DNA of 64,000 bases from Paenibacillus dendrobii (GCF_009807035.1 NZ_WUBI01000001.1:1116001-1180000), one strand, 5' to 3'; numbered from the stretch's first letter, positions 27,846 to 36,165 are shown. Notes: generated by a model not told the origin, from the letters alone. Numbers and translations: made by a program.

Positions 27846-28082
27846 TTAGTGAAGGAGCTTACGGGCTTCTTCGTTTTGTTTGATGCGGATCTTCTCCGGC
27901 GTTACGTCATTTCCCAAGGGATCGACAATCTTGAGTCCCGAAAAGGAATGGAGCACCTGACCACGGATTTCTCGCAGGTAATCTTCACGCAGCACCTGCT
28001 GTTCCACGCGCTCCGCATTGGTTAATCCTTCTTCGCGTTCTTTTTTGGCTAACTCATTAATCCGTGCCAAGATGGGAATCAT
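27846..28082 (-). CDS. DUF896 (UPF0291, YnzC-like) small protein
   Basis: The product has 78 residues. [19 protein letters not shown] followed by [15 protein letters not shown] is the helical-hairpin signature of DUF896. B. subtilis YnzC, the structural representative, lies in the SOS-regulated yneA locus, but its molecular role is unknown. The start follows GAGGTC. It ends 16 nt before the flavin oxidoreductase and begins 38 nt after the Rrf2 regulator's stop, so the three could form one unit. Confidence 0.88.
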   Translation of the reverse strand: MIPILARINELAKKEREEGLTNAERVEQQVLREDYLREIRGQVLHSFSGLKIVDPLGNDVTPEKIRIKQNEEARKLLH

Positions 28083-28120
28083 CGGATGACCTCATTTCTC
28101 TTCATGTTATGTTCATATGG

Positions 28121-28603
28121 TTAAACGACCATTTTATCTTTTACCCATGCCTGCAATGTCTCCAATTTATGCGTAAAACGGTCCGCCTGCATTTCTTCAG
28201 CCAAATATGCGACCGTTTCCCGTTTCAACACGGATTTCCATGCGTCTTCCGCTTCCTGCATCAGATCGGACAATAAGCAGCAGCGATCTTCTTCGCATAA
28301 TTCAAGCATATCGTTCAGAATCCCGCTCGAAGAGTACAGCGTCTGCTGTCCTTCAATGGCGAGGTAAACATCGTAAATTCGGATGTCCTCGATCCGCTTC
28401 TTCAGCTTGAAGCCGCCTTTCGTTCCGGGTACGGATGTAATCAGATCCGCGCTGACCAATTTTCTTAACAGCTTTTGAAAATACGTGGAAGATACGCCCA
28501 ACTGCTGGCTGATCGCTTCACCAGGAAGCACAGCCTTTTCGGGTAGCATGTTCAGTAATAGAATCGCATATACGGATTGTTCAACGCCCGTTTTCATGTG
28601 CAT
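28121..28603 (-). CDS. Rrf2 family transcriptional regulator
   Basis: I use the ATG at 28603, behind AAGGTG; other in-frame starts lie within 21 nt upstream and 6 nt downstream. The product has 160 residues. A winged HTH covers 1-75 (GEAISQQLGVSSTYFQKLLRKLVSADLITSVPGTKGGFKL). A dimer helix follows with a cysteine group LCEEDRCCLL at about 97-106; its spacing (C-x4-C-C) differs from the C-x5-C-x5-C of IscR, so cluster binding is uncertain. It probably regulates itself and perhaps the two genes downstream. Confidence 0.85.
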   Translation of the reverse strand: MHMKTGVEQSVYAILLLNMLPEKAVLPGEAISQQLGVSSTYFQKLLRKLVSADLITSVPGTKGGFKLKKRIEDIRIYDVYLAIEGQQTLYSSSGILNDMLELCEEDRCCLLSDLMQEAEDAWKSVLKRETVAYLAEEMQADRFTHKLETLQAWVKDKMVV

Positions 28604-28701
28604 ACATCGTTCACCTTGCCTCATAGGATATAACCTGGATATTCATTGTCCGCTTTATACATTATAAAGGATTACATCATAATTGCAAGCATCATCCCAA
28701 T

Positions 28702-28743
28702 AAAAAAGACCGGGCACGGATACCATCCGTTCACCCGGTCTTT
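28702..28743 (-). terminator. Terminator of the sigma/anti-sigma operon
   Basis: AAAGACCGGG / CCCGGTCTTT with an inner GGAT/ATCC stem; the minus-strand 3' side is T-rich. It lies four bases beyond the anti-sigma stop. Confidence 0.85.
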
Positions 28744-28746
28744 GCT

Positions 28747-29634
28747 CTACTTGATATACTTGTGACTAACCAGATCGCCCTTCAGGACATCGCTAGGAAT
28801 AACGAATTCCGCAGCGCCCATATATCCGGGAGCGACATCGTATTTATTGAACACGATCACGAGCTTGCCGTCGTTGTTAATATAGAAGCTCTGGTCTTTC
28901 TTGATGGCTTTGAATTCATCCGTCGGCAGGACGTCCGCAGCGCCGGATACCCAGTAAAATTTATTCGGATCTGCTTTCATCTGCGCTTTCATCTGCTCCT
29001 GGATGTTGGCACTGATCAAATCGATGTAATGATCATCTTTAAACAGCATCGGCAAGGTGATGAGAAGCTGATTCCTTTTATCGATGGTATCGAACTTCAG
29101 CTCTTCTGAAGACGAACCCGCGCTCTCCACAACATAACGCTCAATAGACAAAATATCGTCATTATCCGTTTTGATCTCATAACCCGCGTCCACTCCCAGA
29201 TGGCCGTCGCCCATTTTTTTCAAGTCGTTGATCTCGGCCTGGAATTTGTCATACAGCGCTTTATTCTCCTTCATGTATTTCTCATTCAGACCCAGCTCCA
29301 ATTCCTTGTTATCCAGTTGAGTAATGGCAGGCACCTTAATGTTCGCATTATAGTTGTTTTCTTCCACCACATATTCCTTTAACGTAAGCACTTTAATGAT
29401 CTTGCCGACTCCGGGGATGGTCGACAAGGCATTGGCTACCGTTGTGCTCGCATTAATCGTGACAAGGAAGATAAGGGCCGCCGCGCCGACTCCAGCGATC
29501 CATCTATACTTTGGGCTGCGTTTGCGGTTGGCTTTAAGTGATTGGCTAATCGCACCGTCCACGATCATATCCAGCTCTTCCGGAATCGGCACATCGGTAT
29601 AATCCTTGCGCAGCTGTTCCATTTTGTTATCCAT
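28747..29634 (-). CDS. rsiV: RsiV-like anti-sigma factor with extracytoplasmic DUF3298 domain
   Basis: The start at 29634 follows AAAGGAG inside the end of the sigma gene; the product has 295 residues. Residues 1-43 are cytoplasmic (sigma binding), 45-63 form one membrane segment, and A-N-A at 67-69 is a plausible signal-peptidase cleavage site, as used for site-1 cleavage of B. subtilis RsiV. Residues 90-290 are a DUF4163/DUF3298-type ectodomain (QSFYINNDGKLVIVFNKYDVAPGYMG). In B. subtilis this domain binds lysozyme, which triggers RsiV cleavage and SigV release. The gene is translationally coupled to the sigma gene (one base between stop and start). Confidence 0.86.
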   Translation of the reverse strand: MDNKMEQLRKDYTDVPIPEELDMIVDGAISQSLKANRKRSPKYRWIAGVGAAALIFLVTINASTTVANALSTIPGVGKIIKVLTLKEYVVEENNYNANIKVPAITQLDNKELELGLNEKYMKENKALYDKFQAEINDLKKMGDGHLGVDAGYEIKTDNDDILSIERYVVESAGSSSEELKFDTIDKRNQLLITLPMLFKDDHYIDLISANIQEQMKAQMKADPNKFYWVSGAADVLPTDEFKAIKKDQSFYINNDGKLVIVFNKYDVAPGYMGAAEFVIPSDVLKGDLVSHKYIK

Positions 29635-29635
29635 C

Positions 29636-30142
29636 TTACTTGATCTCCTTTGAGGGTCCATCATCCATCTTCACCCTAAGCAGTTGAAGCGCCTGATACA
29701 GCCTCGTTTTTATTGTGTTCACATTCTCGTCCAGCACGGCCGCAACCTCATCGATTTTCATGTCCTCGAAATATCTCAGCACGATGACGATGCGATACTT
29801 TTCCGGAAGTGCATCAAGCGTTCTTTTCAAATCAATATCCGTATACACATCCTCAGCTCCCGCGCTGTGGGCTTCAATCATTTCATGGTCCATCGGATGC
29901 ACCTTTTTGTTCCTGCGCAGAAAATCCAGAGCGGTATTCACCACGATCCGGTAAAACCAGCTCTTGACGGCTTCCGGATTCTTGAGCAGCTCTATATTCG
30001 TCATTGCTTTATAAATGGAATCCTGCACGATATCCAGCGCATCTTCTTTGTTCTTGACATAACTGTAGGCGAGTCGATAGACATTTTCTTTATGTTCGCG
30101 AATGCAGCGCGTCAGTAATTTTTCGGTTTTCCTATTCAACAT
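29636..30142 (-). CDS. sigV: ECF sigma factor, SigV-like
   Basis: The product has 168 residues. Region 2 covers about 20-85 (VYRLAYSYVKNKEDALDIVQDSIYKAMTN), with the core -10 recognition helix SWFYRIVVNTALDFLRR. Region 4 (about 105-160) has the HTH LPEKYRIVIVLRYFEDMKIDEVAAVLDENVNTIKTRLYQALQLL. There is no extra C-terminal domain. The next gene is an RsiV-like anti-sigma. An ECF-type promoter sequence 49-75 bp upstream of the start matches those before the OatA-like and DUF3298-stalk genes, suggesting autoregulation and a small regulon. The start follows AGAAGGG. Confidence 0.88.
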   Translation of the reverse strand: MLNRKTEKLLTRCIREHKENVYRLAYSYVKNKEDALDIVQDSIYKAMTNIELLKNPEAVKSWFYRIVVNTALDFLRRNKKVHPMDHEMIEAHSAGAEDVYTDIDLKRTLDALPEKYRIVIVLRYFEDMKIDEVAAVLDENVNTIKTRLYQALQLLRVKMDDGPSKEIK

Positions 30143-30190
30143 GGTCGATTACCCTTCTCTATATGATCACTGGTGTTGTAACAGGAGCAA

Positions 30191-30217
30191 GACGTATGGG
30201 ACACCCTAAAAGTTTTG
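30191..30217 (-). promoter_or_regulatory. ECF-type promoter of the sigma/anti-sigma operon
   Basis: On the minus strand, CAAAAC (30212-30217) is followed 17 bp later by CGTC (30191-30194), with TTTTCAAAACTTTT at the -35. It matches the AAC...CGTC form of SigV/SigM/SigX-type promoters and closely resembles the other two in this block. Confidence 0.65.
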
Positions 30218-30238
30218 AAAAACTGGCATTTTTTTTAA

Positions 30239-30283
30239 CGATATCAGAAAGTATGAACTTGAGGGAGTCGCATCCTGATATCG
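30239..30283. repeat. Inverted repeat upstream of the sigma promoter
   Basis: CGATATCAG (30239-30247) and CTGATATCG (30275-30283) are perfect 9-bp arms 27 bp apart. The hairpin lies 63 nt past the OatA-like stop and 22 bp upstream of the sigma -35. The minus-strand flank is A-rich, not T-rich, so it is not a normal terminator; it could be an operator or mRNA-stabilising element. Confidence 0.5.
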
Positions 30284-30346
30284 CAAGAAAAACTTCCTTT
30301 TAAAAGTGGTCCATCTTCCATGTAAGTACATCGATAAACGTTTTTC

Positions 30347-32164
30347 TTATTCTAATGCCTTCACCAATATGGAAGCATAATACTCGGCGCCTTCGCGTTT
30401 CAAATGCACGCCGTCCCTATAGAAATAATCGTCCTTTCCTTCACTGGCCGAATACCAGTCTACTACCGCCGTATTGCCGAAATCATTGGAAACTTCTGCA
30501 ATATCCTTATTCACAGTATCCTGCCATGTCCGCGGAACGCGTGTATTCACGAGAATCACCTGCTTCGCGTTCTTCAGCGAATCCAACAAGGACCTTAATT
30601 GCTTCGTATTAAAGGGGCCGTTCGTCCCGAGCTCAATAATTACGCGCTCAGCCAATCGATCTTGGGATTTCAGCTGATCTATAACATCCTGTGCCTGCCG
30701 CATTTGCCGACCGACTTTGCCGCTGACGACAATGCCTGGAAGCATTTTTTCCAGAAAAGGCGCTGCATCCAAAATGACGGAATCGCCGATTGCAGTGACG
30801 CCTTTACCGGAATGAATTTTGTCAGGAACAGGTTTTTTCTCATCTGGAATCGTCTCGGCAGGGGATTGCACAGGAACGGAAGGTTTTTCTTCTTCTTGTG
30901 CAGGCTCCGGACTAGAAAAAACCATATTGCAGGCAACCGGAATCACGATGACCGGAAGGATCGCCGCCATTAGTAACGGACGAAGTCTCCGCCGAGATTG
31001 AAACTCAGTTTTCCGGTTCCTTCGAAATCCTCCTCTTCGCAAAGGCTCCTCGATGTATCGATACGATAAAGCCGCAAGCATCAAGCTGGCTGCAAGCTGC
31101 AGTAAGGTTCGGCCAATGCTCGTTCCACTCGTGTTCACTGCTGGACTAGACAACACGATCACCGGGTAATGCCATATGTACAAACTGTAGGATCGAACCC
31201 CGATCCAGCGGAGAGGCTTGCATCCCATGATTTTGCCGATCAGACTCGCGGGATGCGCAAGCACGGCAATCACGGCAGCGGTGATCAGGGCGATGAACAA
31301 AAATCCGTAGCGGTAGAGGAAGTCATCGTATTCATTGGTTCGGTAAATCAGGAATATAAGTATAGTCAAGCCCAGCGAGCCGACAAGATCGAGCAGAACG
31401 CGAGAACCTGCTGCTACATTGTCATTCATTTTCCGGCTTGGACACAACACCGCCAGAGCTGCACCAATCAAGAGGGCAAACATCCGGGTATCCGTACCGT
31501 AGTACACTCTGCTCGGGTCGGTTCCCGGGACATAACCCATAGCCATGGCTATTGCGGAAACGCAAGCAAGGGTAAGAATCAACAGTGACAATTTACCGCG
31601 TTGTTGAGTCGTTTGGAGTCCAATTACAAGAGCGATGGGCCAGACGACATAAAATTGTTCTTCAATGGACAGCGACCAGAGGTGTCCGATCGGCGAAGGC
31701 GGCCCAAAGCTCTCGAAGTAGGATACCTGATGAAAAATCAGCCACCAGTTATTCACATAAAACAGTGATGATAGAAATGCTCCCTTGAGTGAAAGTAGTC
31801 TGCCCGAATCCGTGCATAACAGCCATAAGGCCACGAACAACATCATCGCCAGCATCCCGGGCAGCAGCCTACGTGCTCTTCGAATCCAAAAATCCACGAG
31901 ATTCAGGCTTTGATGTCGTTTCCATTCCTGAATGATTTGATCGGTGATGAGATACCCGGAGATGACGAAAAAGATGCCTACGCCGATCAGTCCGCCCTGC
32001 GCCCATTTCATATTCAAATGGTACGCAATGACTGCGATGACGGACAAAGCTCTTAACCCGTCCAATCCCGGCATGTAGCGCTTACCGCCTACCCGATGTA
32101 TGGGTAAGCCATTTCCCATTGCTTGATTGCTATACTGCTTCATGTTGTGATCTTTCATTGCCAT
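30347..32164 (-). CDS. oatA: OatA-like membrane O-acyltransferase with C-terminal SGNH domain
   Basis: The product has 605 residues. Residues 30-385 form an Acyltransferase-3 membrane domain with 10-11 helices (YMPGLDGLRALSVIAVIAYH, GVGIFFVISGYLIT, GHLWSLSIEEQFYVVWP). After a Pro/Glu-rich linker (about 410-440), the SGNH hydrolase-like domain has the nucleophile motif IGDSV, the NGP block, and the Asp-His pair in DGVHL. This is the OatA arrangement: acetyl groups move across the membrane and are placed on O6 of MurNAc, blocking lysozyme. It has its own ECF-type promoter 36-63 bp upstream and lies just before the sigV-like operon; in B. subtilis oatA is in the sigV operon. Confidence 0.87.
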   Translation of the reverse strand: MAMKDHNMKQYSNQAMGNGLPIHRVGGKRYMPGLDGLRALSVIAVIAYHLNMKWAQGGLIGVGIFFVISGYLITDQIIQEWKRHQSLNLVDFWIRRARRLLPGMLAMMLFVALWLLCTDSGRLLSLKGAFLSSLFYVNNWWLIFHQVSYFESFGPPSPIGHLWSLSIEEQFYVVWPIALVIGLQTTQQRGKLSLLILTLACVSAIAMAMGYVPGTDPSRVYYGTDTRMFALLIGAALAVLCPSRKMNDNVAAGSRVLLDLVGSLGLTILIFLIYRTNEYDDFLYRYGFLFIALITAAVIAVLAHPASLIGKIMGCKPLRWIGVRSYSLYIWHYPVIVLSSPAVNTSGTSIGRTLLQLAASLMLAALSYRYIEEPLRRGGFRRNRKTEFQSRRRLRPLLMAAILPVIVIPVACNMVFSSPEPAQEEEKPSVPVQSPAETIPDEKKPVPDKIHSGKGVTAIGDSVILDAAPFLEKMLPGIVVSGKVGRQMRQAQDVIDQLKSQDRLAERVIIELGTNGPFNTKQLRSLLDSLKNAKQVILVNTRVPRTWQDTVNKDIAEVSNDFGNTAVVDWYSASEGKDDYFYRDGVHLKREGAEYYASILVKALE

Positions 32165-32199
32165 TCAGTCCTTACTCTTGATTAGTTGTTCATAGGCAG

Positions 32200-32227
32200 G
32201 ACGCGAGAGATTATGTAAAAAGTTCTT
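32200..32227 (-). promoter_or_regulatory. ECF-type promoter of the OatA-like gene
   Basis: AAGAAC (32222-32227) and CGTC (32200-32203) with 18 bp between AAC and CGTC. The spacer, CTTTTT...ATCTCTCG, closely matches the spacer of the promoter at 33507-33534. Confidence 0.65.
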
Positions 32228-32265
32228 TCTAATACATGGAATTTATGGTGGCGGGAAGTACAATT

Positions 32266-32301
32266 AAAAAAACACCCCGCAAGAATAGAGTCCTGCGGGA
32301 T
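32266..32301 (-). terminator. Terminator of the DUF3298-stalk gene
   Basis: The minus-strand stem CCCGCA/TGCGGG is followed by TGTTTTTTT. It lies 40 nt past the stop, so the OatA-like gene downstream is a separate transcription unit. Confidence 0.85.
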
Positions 32302-32341
32302 GCCATAATCGGAATAATCGCCATGTTGTTCAAAATAAATA

Positions 32342-33451
32342 TTAATCCTGCACTTGAACGTTCAGAATGTCGGTCACGAATTGGATAGGCACGTAGAGCT
32401 TATTGTTCTGAAGCATAGGTGCTGCGCCTAAAGTTTTGGGAGCCATTTTCGCGAAGAAATACGAATCCTTGCCAAGGGAAACGCGTGTCCACTGGGCATC
32501 CTTTTTCAATTCGGCAGATTTGGTGGCTGCGTCCCATTTCAATTCATACGAGAGCTGCTGCGCCACATCACGCAAAGAAACCATCCTAACACCATGCACT
32601 CCCGTATATGCTGTCACCTTTTTCAAATCCAGCTTTACAGCAGCCTCAGGCTTCACGTCATTTGGCTTTGTCTCAGGGGATGGATCGTTTTTCAGACTGA
32701 AACGGAACTCAGGTGAACCCACATATCCCGCAGCAATGCTGTATTTGGGGAACACAATAACCAGTTCTCCATTTTCAATATAGAAAGACTGCTCCGTGAA
32801 CGTGCCTTTGTAATCTTCAAAGAAGTATTTGTCCGGATCCTGCTTCATTTGAGCAAGAATATCTGCATCAAGCTTCTCTTTATAGTTAGCTCCGAGAAGA
32901 TCCTCCAGTGTCACGCGTTCAGCCTCAGAGGTATTTTTCACATTGTAAGTATCGATCCGGGGCATGCTCGTTCCGCCTTCCGATCCCTCGGTGATCACCT
33001 CAAGCGACAACACGCCTGCCGGGCTTCCTGTTCCGTCCGATTTCAGCTTATAGGTAATGTAGAGATCGTATGGATGGAACTCCAGGTGATTGGCTTGGGC
33101 TTTTTTGGCTGTTTCAGCGGCATCCTTCTCCCACTGGGCAAGATCCTTTTGCGCGTGGGATAAAATGATGTCGTTCAGCTCATCCTGATATCTTGCGTCC
33201 TGCATTCCGGTCAGCTGCGGCACCTTAATATTCACGGTAAGGTTTTTGCTGTCCGTAGTCAGGACCTTCTCCTCTACTTTCACTCCAGCCACTATAGGGA
33301 CGGCTGCATGTACGTTGGTACTTACGGCTGCGTTTGTCGCTGTCGGTGCCGATGCCATAGCGTTTACAGGCATACTCGCTGCGCTGACTCCGATCATGGC
33401 TGCACAACCTACGGCACCTAATTTCATCATCATTATCGTTTTCTTTTTCAT
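32342..33451 (-). CDS. Secreted RsiV-ectodomain-like (DUF3298) protein with C-terminal copper-amine-oxidase-N stalk domain
   Basis: The product has 369 residues. A signal peptide (about 1-34, ending NAMASA) is followed by a DUF4163/DUF3298-like domain (about 50-255) that shares with the neighbouring anti-sigma the pattern QMKxDPxK...QSFYIxxxxLVIVFxKYxxAxGYxGxxEF. A linker leads to a stalk (copper amine oxidase N) domain (about 270-369; VRMVSLRDVAQQLSYELKWD, KLYVPIQFVTDILNV). There is no membrane anchor and no sigma-binding segment, so it cannot be an anti-sigma. It is released or wall-bound. Its ECF-type promoter matches that of the sigma operon. It may bind lysozyme outside the membrane as a decoy or co-sensor (inference). 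Confidence 0.8.
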   Translation of the reverse strand: MKKKTIMMMKLGAVGCAAMIGVSAASMPVNAMASAPTATNAAVSTNVHAAVPIVAGVKVEEKVLTTDSKNLTVNIKVPQLTGMQDARYQDELNDIILSHAQKDLAQWEKDAAETAKKAQANHLEFHPYDLYITYKLKSDGTGSPAGVLSLEVITEGSEGGTSMPRIDTYNVKNTSEAERVTLEDLLGANYKEKLDADILAQMKQDPDKYFFEDYKGTFTEQSFYIENGELVIVFPKYSIAAGYVGSPEFRFSLKNDPSPETKPNDVKPEAAVKLDLKKVTAYTGVHGVRMVSLRDVAQQLSYELKWDAATKSAELKKDAQWTRVSLGKDSYFFAKMAPKTLGAAPMLQNNKLYVPIQFVTDILNVQVQD

Positions 33452-33506
33452 ATCTTACATCCTCCATCTCTCTTTATAAGTGTCTTCCGGTCACACTCAT
33501 CGGCTA

Positions 33507-33534
33507 GACGCAAGAGATGGGTCAAAAAGTTTTG
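33507..33534 (-). promoter_or_regulatory. ECF-type promoter of the DUF3298-stalk gene
   Basis: CAAAAC (33529-33534) and CGTC (33507-33510) with 18 bp between AAC and CGTC. The -35 context TTTTCAAAACTTTT is identical over 14 bases to that of the sigma operon promoter. Confidence 0.68.
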
Positions 33535-33541
33535 AAAATGC

Positions 33542-33572
33542 AAAAAAAAAAGAAAAACGTCTTATCGACGTT
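33542..33572 (-). terminator. Terminator of the large secreted TIM-barrel/FN3 gene
   Basis: AACGTC-gataa-GACGTT followed on the minus strand by TTTCTTTTTTTTTT, two bases past the stop. Its T-run ends just before the ECF promoter of the next gene. Confidence 0.8.
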
Positions 33573-33574
33573 CT

Positions 33575-35977
33575 TCAACCTCCCCAACGGATGGATGATC
33601 CCACTTTCTTATCATAGGCCTGCGCCCAATAGTATCCGGGGGCCGTGATCCGCCTTGGTCCAAAACCGATCTCGCCCGATGGCGCAGAGACAGATTCCGA
33701 ATTGGCGGTAAAGAAACCGGCGGCGGTAGTCGTACCGTTAACGTATTTCCCTGCCATATACGTGAATCTTCCTCCGACCTCTGCAGTGACTGCCTCTCCG
33801 GTTTTCAAATCCGTAACCCGAATGGTAACTATGCCCTTCGTGCCGTCATACGACATTTGGATATTCGATACCACCATCGGCTTAAGTGTTGTATGCCCGG
33901 TCTTGGCCTTAACGGGATTGCTTGGCGGCCCCTCATTCCCGGACGTGTCGACAGCCGTGACCTTATATACATATTTCGTATCCGGAAGCAGTCCTTTGTC
34001 ACGGAAGCTCAATTTGTTGGAAACCCCTGCGAGATGCTCTTCATCAAGAGGAAAGCTCATGCTGGTTCCACGGTAAATGCGATATTGCTGAATGGCCGCA
34101 TTATCCACAGCCGGGCCGTAGGTGATATCGATCTGCTGATAGTCGAATACAGACGCCTTCAGCGCTCCCGAAACAGCTGTTGGAGGTTCGATGTCTGCGG
34201 GCGCCTGCCAAAAAACAGCATCCGGCCCCCAGATGGAAGGGAGGTTTCGAAGCGAATCATAGTGATGGATGGCAATGCCTCCGAATGCCGAGTCCCCCTC
34301 AAATGCGGCATACACTTTATCCAGCTCAGCCTCCATATGCAGCCGTCCTTCTTCATTAAAGGTAATCGTTTCGGGATCACCACCGTCCGCAATATCTTTC
34401 GTTTCTACGCCGATCACGACAGAATACGGCTTCCCGATTGTATTCGCATATTCCATCTCTCCCCGCGCTTGATCGATGATACCGACTGAACCTTCCGCTT
34501 GGTCGCGATAATCCATGATTGAGATATAATCTAGCGTATCCTGCACATGCTCGGATAGCGGTTTGACGGAACCGTTCCATACAATATCCGTTGCATCCAC
34601 AGAAGTATCGAACCAGCGGGGAATTGCCGCACCGACTTGAAGCGATAGCCCGGAGGCCGCTTTACGATCCATCAGAGCATTTAGCATATTCAAATATTGA
34701 ATTTGAACGGAAGGCTTTTCGCTTTTAAAGTCAGGCAGACTGTACGGCTCCGTATCAATATTGACCCCATCGAATCTTTCATGCTCGCTGGAAGATATAT
34801 TATAATTTAAGATCCTTTCCAATTCAGCTACGGCTTGCTTCTGATATCTTGTATACGCCCCGAAGTACGGTGGCGTCGTTCCGCCGGCAATTAAAGCCTG
34901 AACCTGATAGCCACGGTCATGGGCCCACCCGATAAAATCGCGAACCTCCGCACGTTTGTCTTCCAGCATTCGAACCCCATTGTAATTTCCTACGGCCAAG
35001 TAAAAGGTCCGGATCTGATCTTGACCGAACGTGGCCGTATCCGATGACATCGCATCCAATACCGTCCTGGCTCCGGAGTTCATAATGAGCGGGTAGGACT
35101 CGTTTTCCCAAATCCACAACGCTCGGTCTTGACCGTAAACATCCCTCGATACCGTGGGAGCCGTTCCTTCCTCTGCAATGGTTCCCTTTTCGTCACCTCC
35201 ACCTGCAGCTCTCTCTTTCCGATCAGGGGAGTCCGTCTCCGTAACAACGGCTTCATGGCTTTCCATCTCCACGGGAACTCCGGCTTTGACATACACGGTT
35301 TGACTGTACCCGATATTTCCGTTTACATCATCCGCTCTCGCTTCCAAACTGTTGATTCGTCCCGAAACCGGCTCCGTATTCCATTTATACAAGTACCCTG
35401 AGGCGGACGGACTGGCATCCTCCCATGCTCCACCGTTGATTCTCACCTGAACGCGTGCAATACCATTTTTACCTGAAGCATCGACTTCAACCGGTATTTG
35501 CCCCTCAGGGGAATCCTGCTCCGTTGGGCTTATGACCCGCACCTGTGGAATATTCGCCTGCGGATTATCCACCTCGATCTGCATAAAAGGAGACCAGGCG
35601 GCATAGCGGGTCGCAACATCCTTACCTCTTGCGATCACCTCGACCGGACCGTCATACATCGACAAATCGACGTCGGCATACCAATTACCTGCATTGCCTT
35701 CTGGCATATGGACACTTGTCAGCGAATCTCCGTTCACTACAATTTCAATGTCATAAACGCCACTGTAAGTTCCGGTCAAACGAGTCATTCCTGGTCCTAA
35801 CGGGCCAGCAGTACTAGGCGGATCAATCGTTATTTGCGCAGCCGCCAATCCTGATGAAGGTGTGATGCAGGATAACGCCAGAACAACGATCAAAACCAAA
35901 CAAATGGCGAGTTTGCGGATAGCATGCTTTTTCCGAATACGAATTCCGATCATAACATGTCCTTGCTTGGCTGCCAT
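33575..35977 (-). CDS. Large secreted protein: Ig-like domains, GH18-like TIM barrel, fibronectin III
   Basis: I start at 35977 (MAAKQGHVMIG), behind GAAGGG, giving 800 residues; the frame stays open 15 codons further. A signal peptide ends near residue 46 (SSGLAAAQ). Two Ig/Big-like modules (about 50-145 and 145-235), an acidic linker, a TIM-barrel-like catalytic region (about 285-585), one FN3 domain (about 595-690) and a beta-rich C-terminal domain follow. The barrel contains FDGVNIDTEPY, which has the layout of the GH18 DGxDxDxE motif with Asn for the second Asp and the catalytic Glu kept. It is probably an extracellular glycosidase or glycan-binding protein; the family is not certain. 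Confidence 0.68.
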   Translation of the reverse strand: MAAKQGHVMIGIRIRKKHAIRKLAICLVLIVVLALSCITPSSGLAAAQITIDPPSTAGPLGPGMTRLTGTYSGVYDIEIVVNGDSLTSVHMPEGNAGNWYADVDLSMYDGPVEVIARGKDVATRYAAWSPFMQIEVDNPQANIPQVRVISPTEQDSPEGQIPVEVDASGKNGIARVQVRINGGAWEDASPSASGYLYKWNTEPVSGRINSLEARADDVNGNIGYSQTVYVKAGVPVEMESHEAVVTETDSPDRKERAAGGGDEKGTIAEEGTAPTVSRDVYGQDRALWIWENESYPLIMNSGARTVLDAMSSDTATFGQDQIRTFYLAVGNYNGVRMLEDKRAEVRDFIGWAHDRGYQVQALIAGGTTPPYFGAYTRYQKQAVAELERILNYNISSSEHERFDGVNIDTEPYSLPDFKSEKPSVQIQYLNMLNALMDRKAASGLSLQVGAAIPRWFDTSVDATDIVWNGSVKPLSEHVQDTLDYISIMDYRDQAEGSVGIIDQARGEMEYANTIGKPYSVVIGVETKDIADGGDPETITFNEEGRLHMEAELDKVYAAFEGDSAFGGIAIHHYDSLRNLPSIWGPDAVFWQAPADIEPPTAVSGALKASVFDYQQIDITYGPAVDNAAIQQYRIYRGTSMSFPLDEEHLAGVSNKLSFRDKGLLPDTKYVYKVTAVDTSGNEGPPSNPVKAKTGHTTLKPMVVSNIQMSYDGTKGIVTIRVTDLKTGEAVTAEVGGRFTYMAGKYVNGTTTAAGFFTANSESVSAPSGEIGFGPRRITAPGYYWAQAYDKKVGSSIRWGG

Positions 35978-36127
35978 AAGTCCCTTCACTTCCTTTACGT
36001 ATAGTGTGAATGACCTTGACACGGTAATTGGAACAAGAAAAGGCGGATACGTAACAAACTATTGCCTAATTGTTAAGCGCTTACTTTTTCTTATTTTGAA
36101 GAACATCATGTTAGAACCAAATCCGAC

Positions 36128-36165
36128 AAAAAAATAAGGTACGGGACCACTGAGTCCCATACCTT
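36128..36165 (-). terminator. Terminator of the sugar isomerase-like gene
   Basis: AAGGTA-t-GGGAC / GTCCC-g-TACCTT with a six-base loop, then ATTTTTTT on the minus strand. It ends 110 nt past the stop at 36275; the sequence between shows nothing else. Upstream of the secreted gene, near 36073-36085, is a TTAAGCGCTTA palindrome that is only cre-like. Confidence 0.85.

Noticed and set aside
36073..36085. cre-like palindrome TTAAGCGCTTA before the large secreted gene
   Set aside because: Flanking positions do not fit the cre consensus.
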